64,000 nt of DNA from NCBI RefSeq assembly GCF_037042905.1, contig NC_087247.1, positions 75,376,420 through 75,440,419 on the forward strand, in the 5' to 3' direction. Below the pieces are notes generated by a model. That model was not told the DNA's origin. It was given only the letters and a program-made list of their open reading frames with translations, and ran no database searches. This DNA is from Lytechinus pictus (Eukaryota > Echinodermata > Echinoidea > Temnopleuroida > Toxopneustidae). The position numbers and the translations under genes are program-made. Each line of letters opens with the position of its first letter. The first letter of the stretch is position 1. This document shows positions 42,346-53,260 of this stretch, piece by piece.

Positions 42346-42606
42346 ATAATATGAAAAAAAGTAATTATGTGTTTTATTTTTCAATATTTTAGCTATTATT
42401 CGTTTTCATTCATATAAACGATCATGTGCGATAAAGTAAAAAAAAAACCATGAAGCCAACGTATATAGTTCAGCGGAACAACCAAAATACAGAGACTGAA
42501 GCTTTTGGTCTATAAGCTCAGCTGCATTTGCACGTATGTTCTGCGGATATCTTCGGTGCGGACTTATGGATCGCGCGCCCAGCTGATTATGTAAACAAAC
42601 GTAGAC

Positions 42607-42693
42607 GTAGACTCTTCACTAGTCGCTTTGTGGCTATTTTTCCGGAAAATGCCTTCGCCAGGGTGTAAAACGGAAACGCGCCGCCCGCCCGAG
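42607..42693. repeat. Inverted repeat flanking the GATA satellite, right copy
   Basis: Reverse complement of 39780-39873. It is followed by an A/G-rich run at 42705-42790. Confidence 0.9.
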
Positions 42694-42829
42694 GGGCCCG
42701 GAGCAAAAAAAAAGAAGAAAAAAAAAAGAAAACGGGGAAAGAGAGGAGAAAAAAGAAAAGGAGGAAGACGAGTGCATAAAATAAGATAAGGGGAAGAGTG
42801 GAAAATAAAACAAATCTTTCATGCCACTA

Positions 42830-44760
42830 AATTTTCGCTCGCGCGCTTCGCGCTCGCATTACCTGTTATGTGATTTACATATCTTGTTCAATATGGAGCT
42901 TGAATATCAAGTTTGGAAGTCAATATACGAAACATATTTCACCTCGGAAATCGAACTTTCATTATTTTGTGTGATTAACAAATTGATTTTTAAAAAGTGT
43001 TCTGTAAAATGTTAATTGTATGGTCTGAATAATAACATTTTCTGCTCGAGCTGCGCACTCGCAAATTTTGGTGTATCAGGTACCTATTATTTTCGTGTAT
43101 TCCATAAAGTTTTCAAAATCTCCCTTTTCTGATTGTCAAATGTATCAGCTAGCGCTGTACGCTCGCATTTCGATTGGCGAGTTATGTATGTCTCAATATT
43201 GATTATACATCAAACTACTTAAAATCCCTTTTGCATGACAGTTTATCAAAAATTTAGCTCGCGATTTGCGCTTGCATTAATGGTTAAAATATATTAACCG
43301 ATGCATCCTATTCATAATTACATAAGTGCTTGAAATGTCCAGTTTTCAGGCCATAATATCATCAGATTTCGCGCCATCTATAGGCATTAATAAATAAGAT
43401 ATTAATTTAATAATTAAATTGTCCCTTTTGTTTCATCCCGCGCTTAGCAAGAGGAATAGGAAGATAGTCATCATTTTCATATGATGACATATGTCCTAAG
43501 GATGTCCCTGTCATATTATGTCAAAACTCAAAGTAATAATAATTAAAAATATCAGCTCTTTTTTAAGTGCGATCAAATTCCACCTCACAATTTTTCCTAC
43601 AAAGTGCTTGAAATAAAGAGCTTAATTTGACTCTTTTTTTTTTTTAGCTCGGAATAAAAAGATAGTTTAAGCTCGCGCTTCGCGCTCGCTTTGATTTTCA
43701 TGTATTTAGAATGCCTAGATTCTAGGTCTAAATATGAAACACGCATGCGCATGTTTATTCAGATACTCAACTCGTTAATTCTCTCTTTAAATCATTATCC
43801 AGTTTAGATCACAATATCAAAAACTTTCTGCTCGCGCTTTGTACTCGCATTATTAATGTAGGAAGATCCCCTATTACTCCTTTTCATGATTTACTAAACA
43901 TGAATAGAGTGGCCCATTTTTAGGTCTAAATCTCGATTTTTTTTCCGCTCGCGCTTCGCGCTTGCATCGATTGTTTAGTTATATAACTATCCTGTTCACG
44001 ATTACAAAAATTGATTAAAATTTCCATTCTATATGTAGAAATGTCAAAATATTTTAGCTCGCGCTTCGCGCTCGCATTATTTGATTGTTGAAATATGCAC
44101 CGTCTTCATGGCTAAGTGCAAGCAGTCCTTACCAGGTACCTTTCCGATCAGTTCAAAACGTATATAAAATGTTCCTGCTCGCGCTTTGCGCTCGCACTGC
44201 AGTGTTAATGTAAGAGATCCCCAAGTACTCATCCTTTGCATGATTTACAAAACATGAATAGAGTATCTCGTTCAGTAGGACTAAATCTCGAAACACTGCA
44301 GTGTTAATGTAAGAGATCCCCAAGTACTCATCCTTTTCATGATTTACAAAACATGAATAGAGTATCTCGTTCAGTAGGACTAAATCTCGAAATTTTCCGC
44401 TCGCGCTTCGCGCTCGCATCAATTGTTTAGTTATATATACCTATTCTGTTTAAGTTTAAAAAAGTGCTTAGAATTTCCATTCTTAAGGTGAAAAATCTCA
44501 AAAAATTCAGCTCGCGCTCGCATTATTTGATATATGTTACGTCTTCATGGTTAACTGCAAGCAGTCTTTAACATGTATACCTTTTCCATAAGTTCATCTC
44601 TGCTCGCGCTTTGCGTTCGTAGTAATTATTTAGTTGCATACGCATCTTTTTCAGGATAACAAACATTGCCCAGAATGTTCAAATTTTAGGAAAAAATACA
44701 TAAATTTCCCAAAAAAATTAGCTCGCGCTTCGCGCTCGCATCATAAGATTATGATATTAC
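42830..44760. repeat. Irregular array of GCTCGCGCTTCGCGCTCGCA motifs
   Basis: At least a dozen copies of the near-palindrome GCTCGCGCTTCGCGCTCG, spaced about 100-400 bp, sit in otherwise AT-rich DNA. Linkers are related to one another (GTTTAGTTATATA, AATTTCCATTCT). The same motif, inverted, is inside the hAT-like element at 45510-46356, so this block is probably the interior of a larger relative. Confidence 0.8.
44195..44392. repeat. 99-bp tandem duplication
   Basis: Two units (44195-44293 and 44294-44392) start CACTGCAGTGTTAATG and share AAGTACTCATCCTTT and GAGTATCTCGTTCAGTAG. They differ by about one base (TTTGCATG versus TTTTCATG), so the duplication is recent. Confidence 0.92.
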
Positions 44761-45074
44761 ACATTAAGAAATAAAGGTTCAAAATTGAACCCCGAAAGGT
44801 TGATGCAAAATCAGCACCCTTTGGGTTCAAAAATTGAACCCCTGATTTGGGGTTCAAAAATTGAACCCTGCGATTGGGGTTCATTTTTGCACCCTGCGGG
44901 TTCAAAACTGCACCCCTAGGGGTTCAATTTAAAATTTAGGGGTGCAGTTTTGAACCCGCAGGGTGCAAAAATGAACCCCAACCGCAAATCAGGGGTTCAA
45001 TTTTTTAACCTACAGGGTGCTGATTTTGCATCAACCTTTCGGGGTTCAATTTTGAACTTTTATTTCCTAGTGTG
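44760..45074. mobile_element. Palindromic MITE, CACACTAAG family, copy 1
   Basis: The ends CACATTAAGAAATAAAGG and TTATTTCCTAGTGTG are flanked by TA. The interior is almost completely self-complementary, built from GGGTTCAAAATTGAACCCC-type words and centred near 44928. No ORF. The TA target fits the Tc1/mariner group, as an inference. Confidence 0.88.
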
Positions 45075-45509
45075 TATATATATATATATTTATGTTGATT
45101 TATAATGTTATGTAGTGTGTCTATAACTTCCTGTTATCCTTTCAATCATTCACCTTTTCTTGTTTACAAACTCCCATATCTAAGAATCCCAAAACCTCCC
45201 ATTAACTCCTATAAACCTTGACCGTTAAGACCAACCACCAGTGACGTCGGCTGACTTCAATTGGAACATAAGTTCTAAACAGTATGACTCACACGTCCAG
45301 CCCCAGTCACTTGCACAGAGCATAGAGCTATTAATGCACAGAGCATCACCACATCCCTTATACCAGAGAAAGTTTGATAGACAGTTACCTGTAGACTAAT
45401 CAGAGTAAGTTTAGATCACTCCCAGTCTCCCACCTTAAATTGTTACACCCCCAAAACTAATGATATAAATAAGACTTCTTGATTATTAGAGACATAGAAT
45501 ATATACAGT

Positions 45510-45580
45510 CAGGGGCGTCGATCCATTTTTCAGATTGGGGGGGCGAAATCATTAACGTTCCAAAGGCGCTCGATCGTACA

Positions 45581-45644
<64 letters not shown>

Positions 45645-45649
45645 TATAT

Positions 45650-45690
<41 letters not shown>

Positions 45691-45705
45691 AATCAAAGAG
45701 TTCTG

Positions 45706-45737
<32 letters not shown>

Positions 45738-46356
45738 GTATATATCTATATATATGTATGACTCATGAGACACAGACACGTATCTCACTACACAGATAGT
45801 ACGAGTGCCGAGAGTGAGCTCAAATTTCTTTATATTCTGAGCTGAAAACTTGATATTCTAAGCATTTTTGGTACCAATGATTAAGATTTGTATCTAAAAG
45901 AGAATAGATGCGAGCGCGAAGCGCGAGCTGAAAATTTTGATATTTCGATCTGAAAAAATGACAGTTTACTGGACGTTTTTGATAAAGAACAAGCTATATA
46001 TCCAAGAAAAGATGATTGCAAATTGAAGCAGTTCTTTTGAGGCTTAGAACTGAAAATGGGACATTTACATTCACCAATTTAATCATGAAAAGTATGGGTT
46101 TTTGCTACAGAAATGATGCGAGCGCGAAGCGCGAGCTGAAAATTTTTATATTCCAATCTGAAAAGCGGACATTTTGAGCACGATTTTAAATAAAGAACGA
46201 GTTGTGTATCTCAATCTCGCTTGCTGAACATTACAATCTTGTTTTTTTTTAATGCATATCCGGAATTATTGGGGGGGCAAAATGATATGTTTGCCCCCCA
46301 ATATTTTCATTGGTGGGGCGATCGCCCCCCCTGCCCCCCCAGGATCGACGCCTCTG
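45510..46356. mobile_element. hAT-like element with 8-bp duplication TATACAGT
   Basis: The ends CAGGGGCGTCGATCC and GGATCGACGCCTCTG are inverted with one mismatch. TATACAGT is present immediately outside both ends (45502-45509 and 46357-46364). The interior holds AC/TA microsatellites (45590-45760), GCGAGCGCGAAGCGCGAGC motifs and C-rich runs. No transposase is seen. Confidence 0.88.
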
Positions 46357-46801
46357 TATACAGTAGAATACTAGACCCACACTCATCCATGTAGACTGAC
46401 TGACTTCAAGACTTAGACGTCCATCAAATATTATCTGAACTTCACAATCTCAATCTTATGCTTCTAAATTATTTTATATTCATCGTCTCTTGTTATATCC
46501 GAATCTTAATACTTCAAATTGTGAACTGTAACTGATGATTAAATACCCAGTGATTTGAACTGTATAATTTTCTCCAAAGTTTCTTCATTACGCTTCCCTT
46601 CTAAATTATAATTACCGATCCCAACATGACAATAAGAATAAAGCTAAGAAGTGACTATTAGGACTACCCCTTCAAAGAAAATAACAAAAATCATCTTCGA
46701 TCGGCCGATCGGGGAAAATATGGCTGAAACAAATTCCGCCCCCCCCCCCCCACCTATTGGCGAAGGCTGGATCTGCCCCTGCAGGTGGGGGTACATATCA
46801 T

Positions 46802-47111
46802 CAGGGGCGGATCCAGCTTTTTATAAAGGGGGGGTTGGGGTGGTATGCGAGGGAGCGTAGCGACCGAGTCCAAGCGAGCGGAGCGAGCGAGGGGGAGGGT
46901 GTGGGAGGGGGGTGTCCCCCCTCCCACAGTGGTATAGAGGTCGTTGCCATAATAATAATAATAATAAATGAAATAAATACATAGAAATAGAATAAAATAA
47001 AGTTACAAGTTAAAAAAAAAAGATAAGATTTAAAAAAATGGTCCCCGGATTTTTTTTTTTTTTTGGGGGGGGGTTGCAACCCCCCCAACCCCCCCTCTAG
47101 ATCCGCTTCTG
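46802..47111. mobile_element. CAGGGGCGGATCC-type short element
   Basis: The ends CAGGGGCGGATCCAGC and TCTAGATCCGCTTCTG are inverted, with TATCAT repeated on each side. The interior has GAGCGGAGCGAGCGAG and long G/C runs (46910-46930 and 47065-47095). It belongs to a widespread class of hAT-like short elements. No ORF is credible. Confidence 0.75.
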
Positions 47112-47383
47112 TATCATGCAATCTCTACGAACTCTAAGTTAAAAATATACATGTTGTATCCAACGAATTTATTGTATTTCTGTGGTTGTATCTCAATGAT
47201 CTAATCTCATCGTTTTTTGTTTTTTTTGTTAACAAATATGGGCAAATAGTTTTTAATTTCCTAGGGGAAGATGTTTGTCAAACTCAATTCATATAAAATG
47301 ATAGGGGCATATAAGGCCTTTATGTGAAAGACTTATATGTAATACCTGTATATGCTAAATAGGTTCATTATTGCGGATTGAAA

Positions 47384-48117
47384 TAATCGCTACACACTAA
47401 GAAATAAAGGTTCAAAATTGAACCCCGAAAGGTTGATGCAAAATCAGCACCCTATGGGTTCAAAAATATTGAACCCCTGATTTGGGGTTCAAAAATTGAA
47501 CCATGCGGTTGGGCTTCATTTTTGCACCCTGCGGGTTCAAAACTGCACCCCTAAATTTTAAATTGAACCCCTAGGGGTGCAGTTTTGAACCCGCAGGGTG
47601 CAAAAATGAACCCCAACCGCAGGGTTCAATTTTTGCACCCCAAATCAGGGGTTCAATTTTTGAACCCATAGGGTGCTGATTTTGCATCAAACTTTCGGGG
47701 TTCAATTTTGAACCTTTATTTCTTAGTGTGTAGAGGGTATTCATTTGTCTCGCAATCTACTATGGTCAACAAGGAAATTCGTGATCACTCTCGCAAAAAG
47801 TGTTCACTAGCTTACAAGTTCACGAGCTTTCGAGTGCCGCTGCAACTCTTTATCAAGTGGCGAAAATTATCTGATAACGTAGTCTACGTAGTCTAAGCTC
47901 GTGAACTTGTAAGCTGGTGAACACTTTTTGCGAGAGTGATCACGAATTTCAACGTAGACTACGTTATCAGATAATTTTCGTCACTTGATAAAGAGTTGCA
48001 GCGGCACTCGAAAGCTCGTGAACTTGTAAGCTAGTGAACACTTTTTGCGAGAGTGATCACGAATTTCCTTGTTGACCATAGTAGATTGCGAGACAAATGA
48101 ATACCCTCTAGCGATTA
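47384..48117. mobile_element. Long foldback element split by a MITE
   Basis: The left arm is TAATCGCTA (47384-47392) continued at 47733 with GAGGGTATTCATTTGTC. The right arm ends GACAAATGAATACCCTC then TAGCGATTA at 48117. The arms also share CTAGCTTACAAGTTCACGAG and ACTTTTTGCGAGAGTGATCA. The spacer repeats part of the arm again. Confidence 0.9.
47393..47730. mobile_element. Palindromic MITE, CACACTAAG family, copy 2 (nested)
   Basis: The ends CACACTAAGAAATAAAGG and TTATTTCTTAGTGTG are flanked by TA. It interrupts the left arm of the foldback at 47384-48117. The uninterrupted right arm (CCCTCTAGCGATT) shows the empty site has one TA. It is highly similar to copy 1 at 44.8 kb. Confidence 0.93.
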
Positions 48118-49225
48118 CCTGTATATGGTTTACAATTCCTCAATTGTTATGTATGAATTGTGATTTTTAATCACAATGATAATAATGGTATTTATTCATC
48201 AAAATCTGGAGCAAGCAGATACAAATTACATGATTTACATGAAATGATTAAAAACATATTGATTCTGTACACAGTAGCTAAATGGCCTGCAACATATTCA
48301 AATTACACATTACTATTATTATATATCAAGAAGTATCAACGGATTATGAACTTTACAGAAGAAAACTAAATAGAAAGAGAGCGAGAAAAAACCCAAAGGA
48401 ATGACAGGGATAGAGCCGAGAGGGAGCACTGAGAAAACAAATAGAAGAGAGCATGGAGGAGGGGGGGGGGGGGGAGTCAAGAGAAAGAGTGGAGTCTGGG
48501 GAGGAAGTGTGAGAGAGCAGCTGTAGGGGGGGGGGCATAGAAATAGAGGTATAGGAATATAACAAACGAGGGAAGTAGACAATATCGAATAGAGAGCATA
48601 ATTCTCATAACTATACAGCCACTGGATGAGTTAACGGGATTTTTTTTATCTTCAAATAAAATTCCGATTGATGAGGGATGTGATAATGATACATCAGAAA
48701 GATTAAGTGGGTATATAGTATACTAAAATAATTGAGAAAATAAATGCATATTTTAAACTGCACATGGGATCAAGAAAATAGTTGTAAACACTGATCCTTT
48801 ATTTTCAGCATTTCAAGTTGATAAAATGCAAACAAATGACAGATATATAAATGCAATCAAGCAGAATCATAGGATTCAATATAAGACATTAGGTTTGAAA
48901 GGGGTTTGGAAGCTCAAATTGCAACCGATAGCTGTATTACTATTTAGTTCATTACATTCAGCATTGACACAAGGAAATGAATAACTCGATCTGCATCTTT
49001 CGGTGTTACATTATTTTGAATGGTATCAACATGTATAGTGTTTGCGGGTCATAAATTGAAAATAAATGAAATGAAATGAAACTGAACTGAAAATGTTCTA
49101 TTGTCTCATGGACCTGACAATTTCATGTTGATTATATTTATACAGATAATGATTTAATATACATTTTCCAAGTCTTAACCGGTGAATCATAGTCTCTTCA
49201 TATAATGAGACCTTGACAATCAACC
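48118..49225. other. Intergenic DNA, no gene seen
   Basis: AT-rich sequence with G runs at 48460-48475 and 48525-48535. Nothing looks coding and no full element is recognised. Confidence 0.5.
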
Positions 49226-49228
49226 TCA

Positions 49229-49340
49229 CCAACCAACCAACCAACCAACCAACCAACCAACCAACCAACCAACCAACCAACCAACCAACCAACCAACCAA
49301 CCAACCAACCAACCAACCAACCAACCAACCAACCAACCAA
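49229..49340. repeat. (CCAA)n microsatellite, 28 copies
   Basis: A perfect tetranucleotide run. The open frame of Leu-Val-Gly-Trp on the opposite strand is an artefact of the repeat. Confidence 0.98.
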
Positions 49341-49344
49341 AATA

Positions 49345-50300
49345 TTTTAAACAATAAAACATTCTCTCTTATTTCTGTAACCAACCAAGGTTTTTTTTAG
49401 TAGGGTATCATTCCACAAGAAATTATGATGCAATATCGGCTGTTAACAGATTAGGAGAGTCACGATAGTTCAGGGAACAAAGTACATCAGATTCCATTGT
49501 ATTCTTGGGATTCTTGACTGGGGTGGGTACTCTGTTTCATGGGAGGCTCTGTTTGGAAAGATCGATAACCTTGACATTTACGATATGGACCAGTAACTTT
49601 AGCTTGTTGAATCTGAATATTATTCTAATAACAAAATTCGGAGATAAAGGAAACCTATACAAATTTTTCACAATATCGTTGCAAATAAAGCTGAAAGAGA
49701 TCTTAGTTCTATCTCTGTAGAGATACGACGATTTGGGAATTATATAGACCAACAGGCCTGCGTCCTGAAAATCAAGGTGGGTACTATAGTTTGTGAATGA
49801 ATGTGTGCCATGTCATGCATGTGTGTTGTGTGATTTATCATTTTGATTAAGAATGTGGTGCTGGTATAGCTAATAACTTAATTTATACCCGATGATCCCA
49901 TGACAATTTCCGTGTTAATTATAGGATTTGCAAAAAAATAAACCCAATCAGAAAATGAAAAAAAAAATATATATATACATGACCAGGGACCAATTACATA
50001 ATTGTAGCTCGAATGTCTGAAGCTCTCATTCTATTTATTTCAAAACAGAATAAGTGATCTATAAACATTTGTCTCATTGTCGGTCATGAAATTTTGTTCA
50101 TAAATGGGTATGTTTGTGTATGTGTTCGTGGGCCTACTTTAAATGAATATGGGGATGAGTATTGACAGTACTATTGTATGTTTCTTTTGTTAATTATCTT
50201 AACTGAAATCACTGGGTTATTTATTCAGATCCCTTGAAAAATAGGATTTGTTATATAATGCACGGTAGTTTATACAATTTGTTTATCAACAAGTCAAACA
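49345..50300. other. Intergenic DNA, no gene seen
   Basis: Short unconserved open frames only, with no splice-supported coding sequence or recognised element. Confidence 0.45.
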
Positions 50301-50309
50301 ATGGCACGT

Positions 50310-50388
<79 letters not shown>
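50310..50388. repeat. (TA)n microsatellite
   Basis: About 80 bp of alternating TA, prone to cruciform formation and assembly error. Confidence 0.97.
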
Positions 50389-50393
<5 letters not shown>

Positions 50394-50626
50394 TCTATAT
50401 ATTCTCTAAAAAAATATTCAATTGTGAAATCAAGATCTTAACAAAGAAAGGTGTCTCGCTTCACGGTGAAATTGCTGGTTATCTTGAAAAGAATAGGCCC
50501 GGGGAATAGGTGTTTGGAGGTGGGGTACAAAGTCAAATTTAATAATCTCTCCCTCTATTCGTATATTTTCCACTTTTTTTTAAAAATCGCTCCTGAAAAA
50601 TGTCACTGACCCAGCTGACCCATCCC

Positions 50627-50944
50627 CACTAGCGTACCTACGGGCCCACGGGGGGGGGGGGGGGGGCAGTCTGCCCCCCCTGAAGAGCCACCCATGCAAA
50701 GGACGTATCCTTGCCCCCGGCGCCCCCTGACCAGCTTGAAAGACTTTTTTGCCCCCCCCCCCCTGACGAGCTTGAAGACTTTTTTTTTTTTTTTTTTGCT
50801 TGTCAATTTTTTTTCTGGTACGAAATCCTTTATTTGTGATTGAAGACCTTTTTTGTTTTGTTTTTTTTTGCTTGTCAATTTTTTTGGCGGACGGTTTTGC
50901 CCCCCCCCCCCCCCCCCCTGTGGAAAATCCTAGGTACGCCACTG
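50627..50944. mobile_element. hAT-like MITE, CAGTGGCGTACC family, 318 bp
   Basis: The right end, reversed, is CAGTGGCGTACCTAGG; the left end CACTAGCGTACCTACG matches at 13 of 16. CCCATCCC lies outside both ends (50619-50626 and 50945-50952), an 8-bp duplication. The interior contains G/C and T homopolymers and a duplicated GCTTGTCAATTTTTTT segment. It lies about 130 bp upstream of the secreted-protein gene's start exon. Confidence 0.9.
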
Positions 50945-51084
50945 CCCATCCCGTTCGTGTTTTTCAAGTCGTTCTGTATGGATCGATGTGAACTTTGATG
51001 ATTATGATATATTATTCTCATTTTCTCTTTCTCCTCGACCATTAAGCTTATCTTTGAGAGATTTCTTTCAGATCCTGATCGATC

Positions 51085-53260
51085 ATGGTTCACGTTTCTC
51101 TTTTACTGCTGGTGACAGTCATCTTTGGTAGCTGTTTTATATCAATCTCAGGACAACATGTTCAGTTGAGTCTTGGTGTAGAGACAGAGCAATATACTGT
51201 ACCATGCAATGAATATCAATATTTCCGTGTTGATGCTACTGAACCATGCAAAGACTTAAAAATACAGGTAAACACTATACACATATTTTATTCATGCAGC
51301 GACACGTCATTTTTTGTAATATTTGTTTAAAAAGGGCAGACAATTGCTAATTCTCTGTTTTTGAAACATCAATTTTTCATTTTTATTAAAGAGGGCAGAC
51401 ATTCTAAATGCAATAGAAGAGGTGTCTGTGCTTCAGAGAGATGTATACTGCATGTGCTCTCATCATCATCATCATCATCACCATTATGAGTTATCATATT
51501 CATAACGAACATTTACTGCATTAGGTTCGAAATTTGATACTAAATGAATTATTGTTTACTTATTGAAATATTTCTGTCAGTATAAAGCTTTGCTTTGGGA
51601 ATTTAATTGAAGAATGATAGAAATTTAAGAGATCGAAACTCGCAAAGAAACAAATAATATTTTTTTAAATATATGTTTTCGATCAAAACATTAAAAATAT
51701 ATTAGATCTTTTTTACGAAGAGATAAATAAATAATTGAAGACTGCCACCAGGTGGGTTAGTCGCTAAAATATGAAAACGATCTCGATTTGATTGATTAAT
51801 TTTAGGTGAACCACGCTGAAGGGGAACCTGACCTATACGTATCTCGAGGACCAGATAGATTCCCAACATTTAAAAGTTTAGCTTGGTCTTCTTATGAATG
51901 GGGTTCTGAGAGTCTAATCATCTCTAGTTGGGATCCAGAGTATGTGATAGGGACATATTACATCGGGGTTCTTGCATATTGTGGTTCAGATGTCGATACA
52001 GGCAATATCCGTAAGCAAATATTCTATCATATTATGGTTGCAATTTGAGCAATGGTTTTATCTTCTATCTATATCGAGCAACATGATTTAGGAAAGTAAC
52101 ATACTAGCAAATAGTTTCTGAAATTATCGTATCACTTTATTAGTTCAGGGAACCCTTATTTTTATGCCGACTAAAGGGAAAAAAGAGAATCATCATAATG
52201 ACACATATAGTTCATGAAAACCTTTCAATATTCTTATATAGGATAACCGTTCCCCTCCAAATTCAATTACAGTGGTTAGGGCGAGTAAATTAATTTATTC
52301 CAAATGTATTGTATAAATTCATTTTTTTTTCATTTATAAACCGATTGTTCCTATGTATTTTTGTATTTCAATAACATGTTTGTTTTGGGGTAAATATATA
52401 ATCTTTATAACTCTAAGCATCTATATATGCTTCTTTATTTCCCTTCTATCATTTGTGAACTAGTTCCAGAATACTAAAATAGATAGATTTTAAATGCAAA
52501 AAAATAATTTTATAATCATAATTGTGAGATATTGCCTATTTTAATTTTTGAAAAAAAAGTAAAACAACGTAAAACAGAAGCATTTCTCATCTTCGACTGA
52601 AAGGTCCATCACTTACTCTACTGTCTCTCTAGACTCTACCATATGTTATCTCTCTCAACAAATATTTTATTTATTGTTTTAGCTGCCAAGTTTACCCTGC
52701 TAGCAGAGCATGTAACATCGAGCCATCCTCATGATGAAGTATCATATAATGGTCAAATCACAGACAACATAGATGCTCAAAACTACAAGTACTATCGCTT
52801 CTGTGTACCATCAACCTGCTCCAATATCGTTGTGGGATTGGAAAACTGCATTAATCCTTCGACATGTCCAACAACCTATTCCTATCCTGAGCTCATTGTT
52901 TCTCGCTCAATTCAAAGACCAACCATCAACAGTCATGCTTGGAAATTAGCCTCCATTGACGTCCGCAGTGTTACCTTGAATCATGATGACCTTGACTTCT
53001 ATCCTGGTCATTATTTTGTGGGTGTATATGGATGGTGTACTCCTGATAATCTTTGTGGTGATATGTCAACTTGTGGACCATGTTCATATGCAAATAATAC
53101 GGAATTTCGTCTGTCATTGATAGTAACCAATGTGACAGAGAATTGCACTCCAAAGGAACCTCTAGAGCTTTGTAGTACAGGTGGAACCAAAATCATGATG
53201 TCATCTGTTAAGGTTCTCATCCCATCATTGTTGCTAGTTTGGTTCATTAATATGTTCTAG
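51085..53260 (+). CDS. Secreted, probably GPI-anchored protein with two PPC-like domains
   Basis: Exons 51085-51267, 51806-52010 and 52683-53260 join in frame to 321 residues. A hydrophobic signal peptide (residues about 1-23, VSLLLLVTVIFGSCF) precedes two beta-sandwich repeats resembling the prepeptidase C-terminal (PPC) domain. Repeat one has EGEPDLYVSRGPDRFP and GTYYIGVLAYC. Repeat two has YKYYRFCVPSTC, YPELIVSRSIQRP and GHYFVGVYGWC. A cysteine-rich loop (WCTPDNLCGDMSTCGPC) and N-glycosylation sequons (NNT, NVT, NCT) follow. The protein ends in a hydrophobic tail (VLIPSLLLVWFINMF), as in GPI-anchor signals. No protease or other enzyme domain is present. Upstream, TTTCTTTCAG ends at about 51071, so a 5' UTR intron is likely. 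No AATAAA is seen soon after the stop; ATTAAA is near 53410. Function is unknown; cell-surface binding is a guess. Confidence 0.8.

Noticed and set aside
46801..47121. Pro-rich minus-strand open frame
   Set aside because: Inside the CAGGGGCGGATCC element; low complexity, no homology recognised.
47341..48128. TACCTGTATATG on both sides of the foldback as a 12-bp target duplication
   Set aside because: The left copy is about 30 bp away from the arm end, so it does not directly flank the element.
49098..49340. Open frame with a Leu-Val-Gly-Trp repeat
   Set aside because: Artefact of the perfect CCAA microsatellite.
50580..50942. Gly/Pro-rich open frames on both strands
   Set aside because: They fall inside the 318-bp hAT-like MITE with homopolymer runs.
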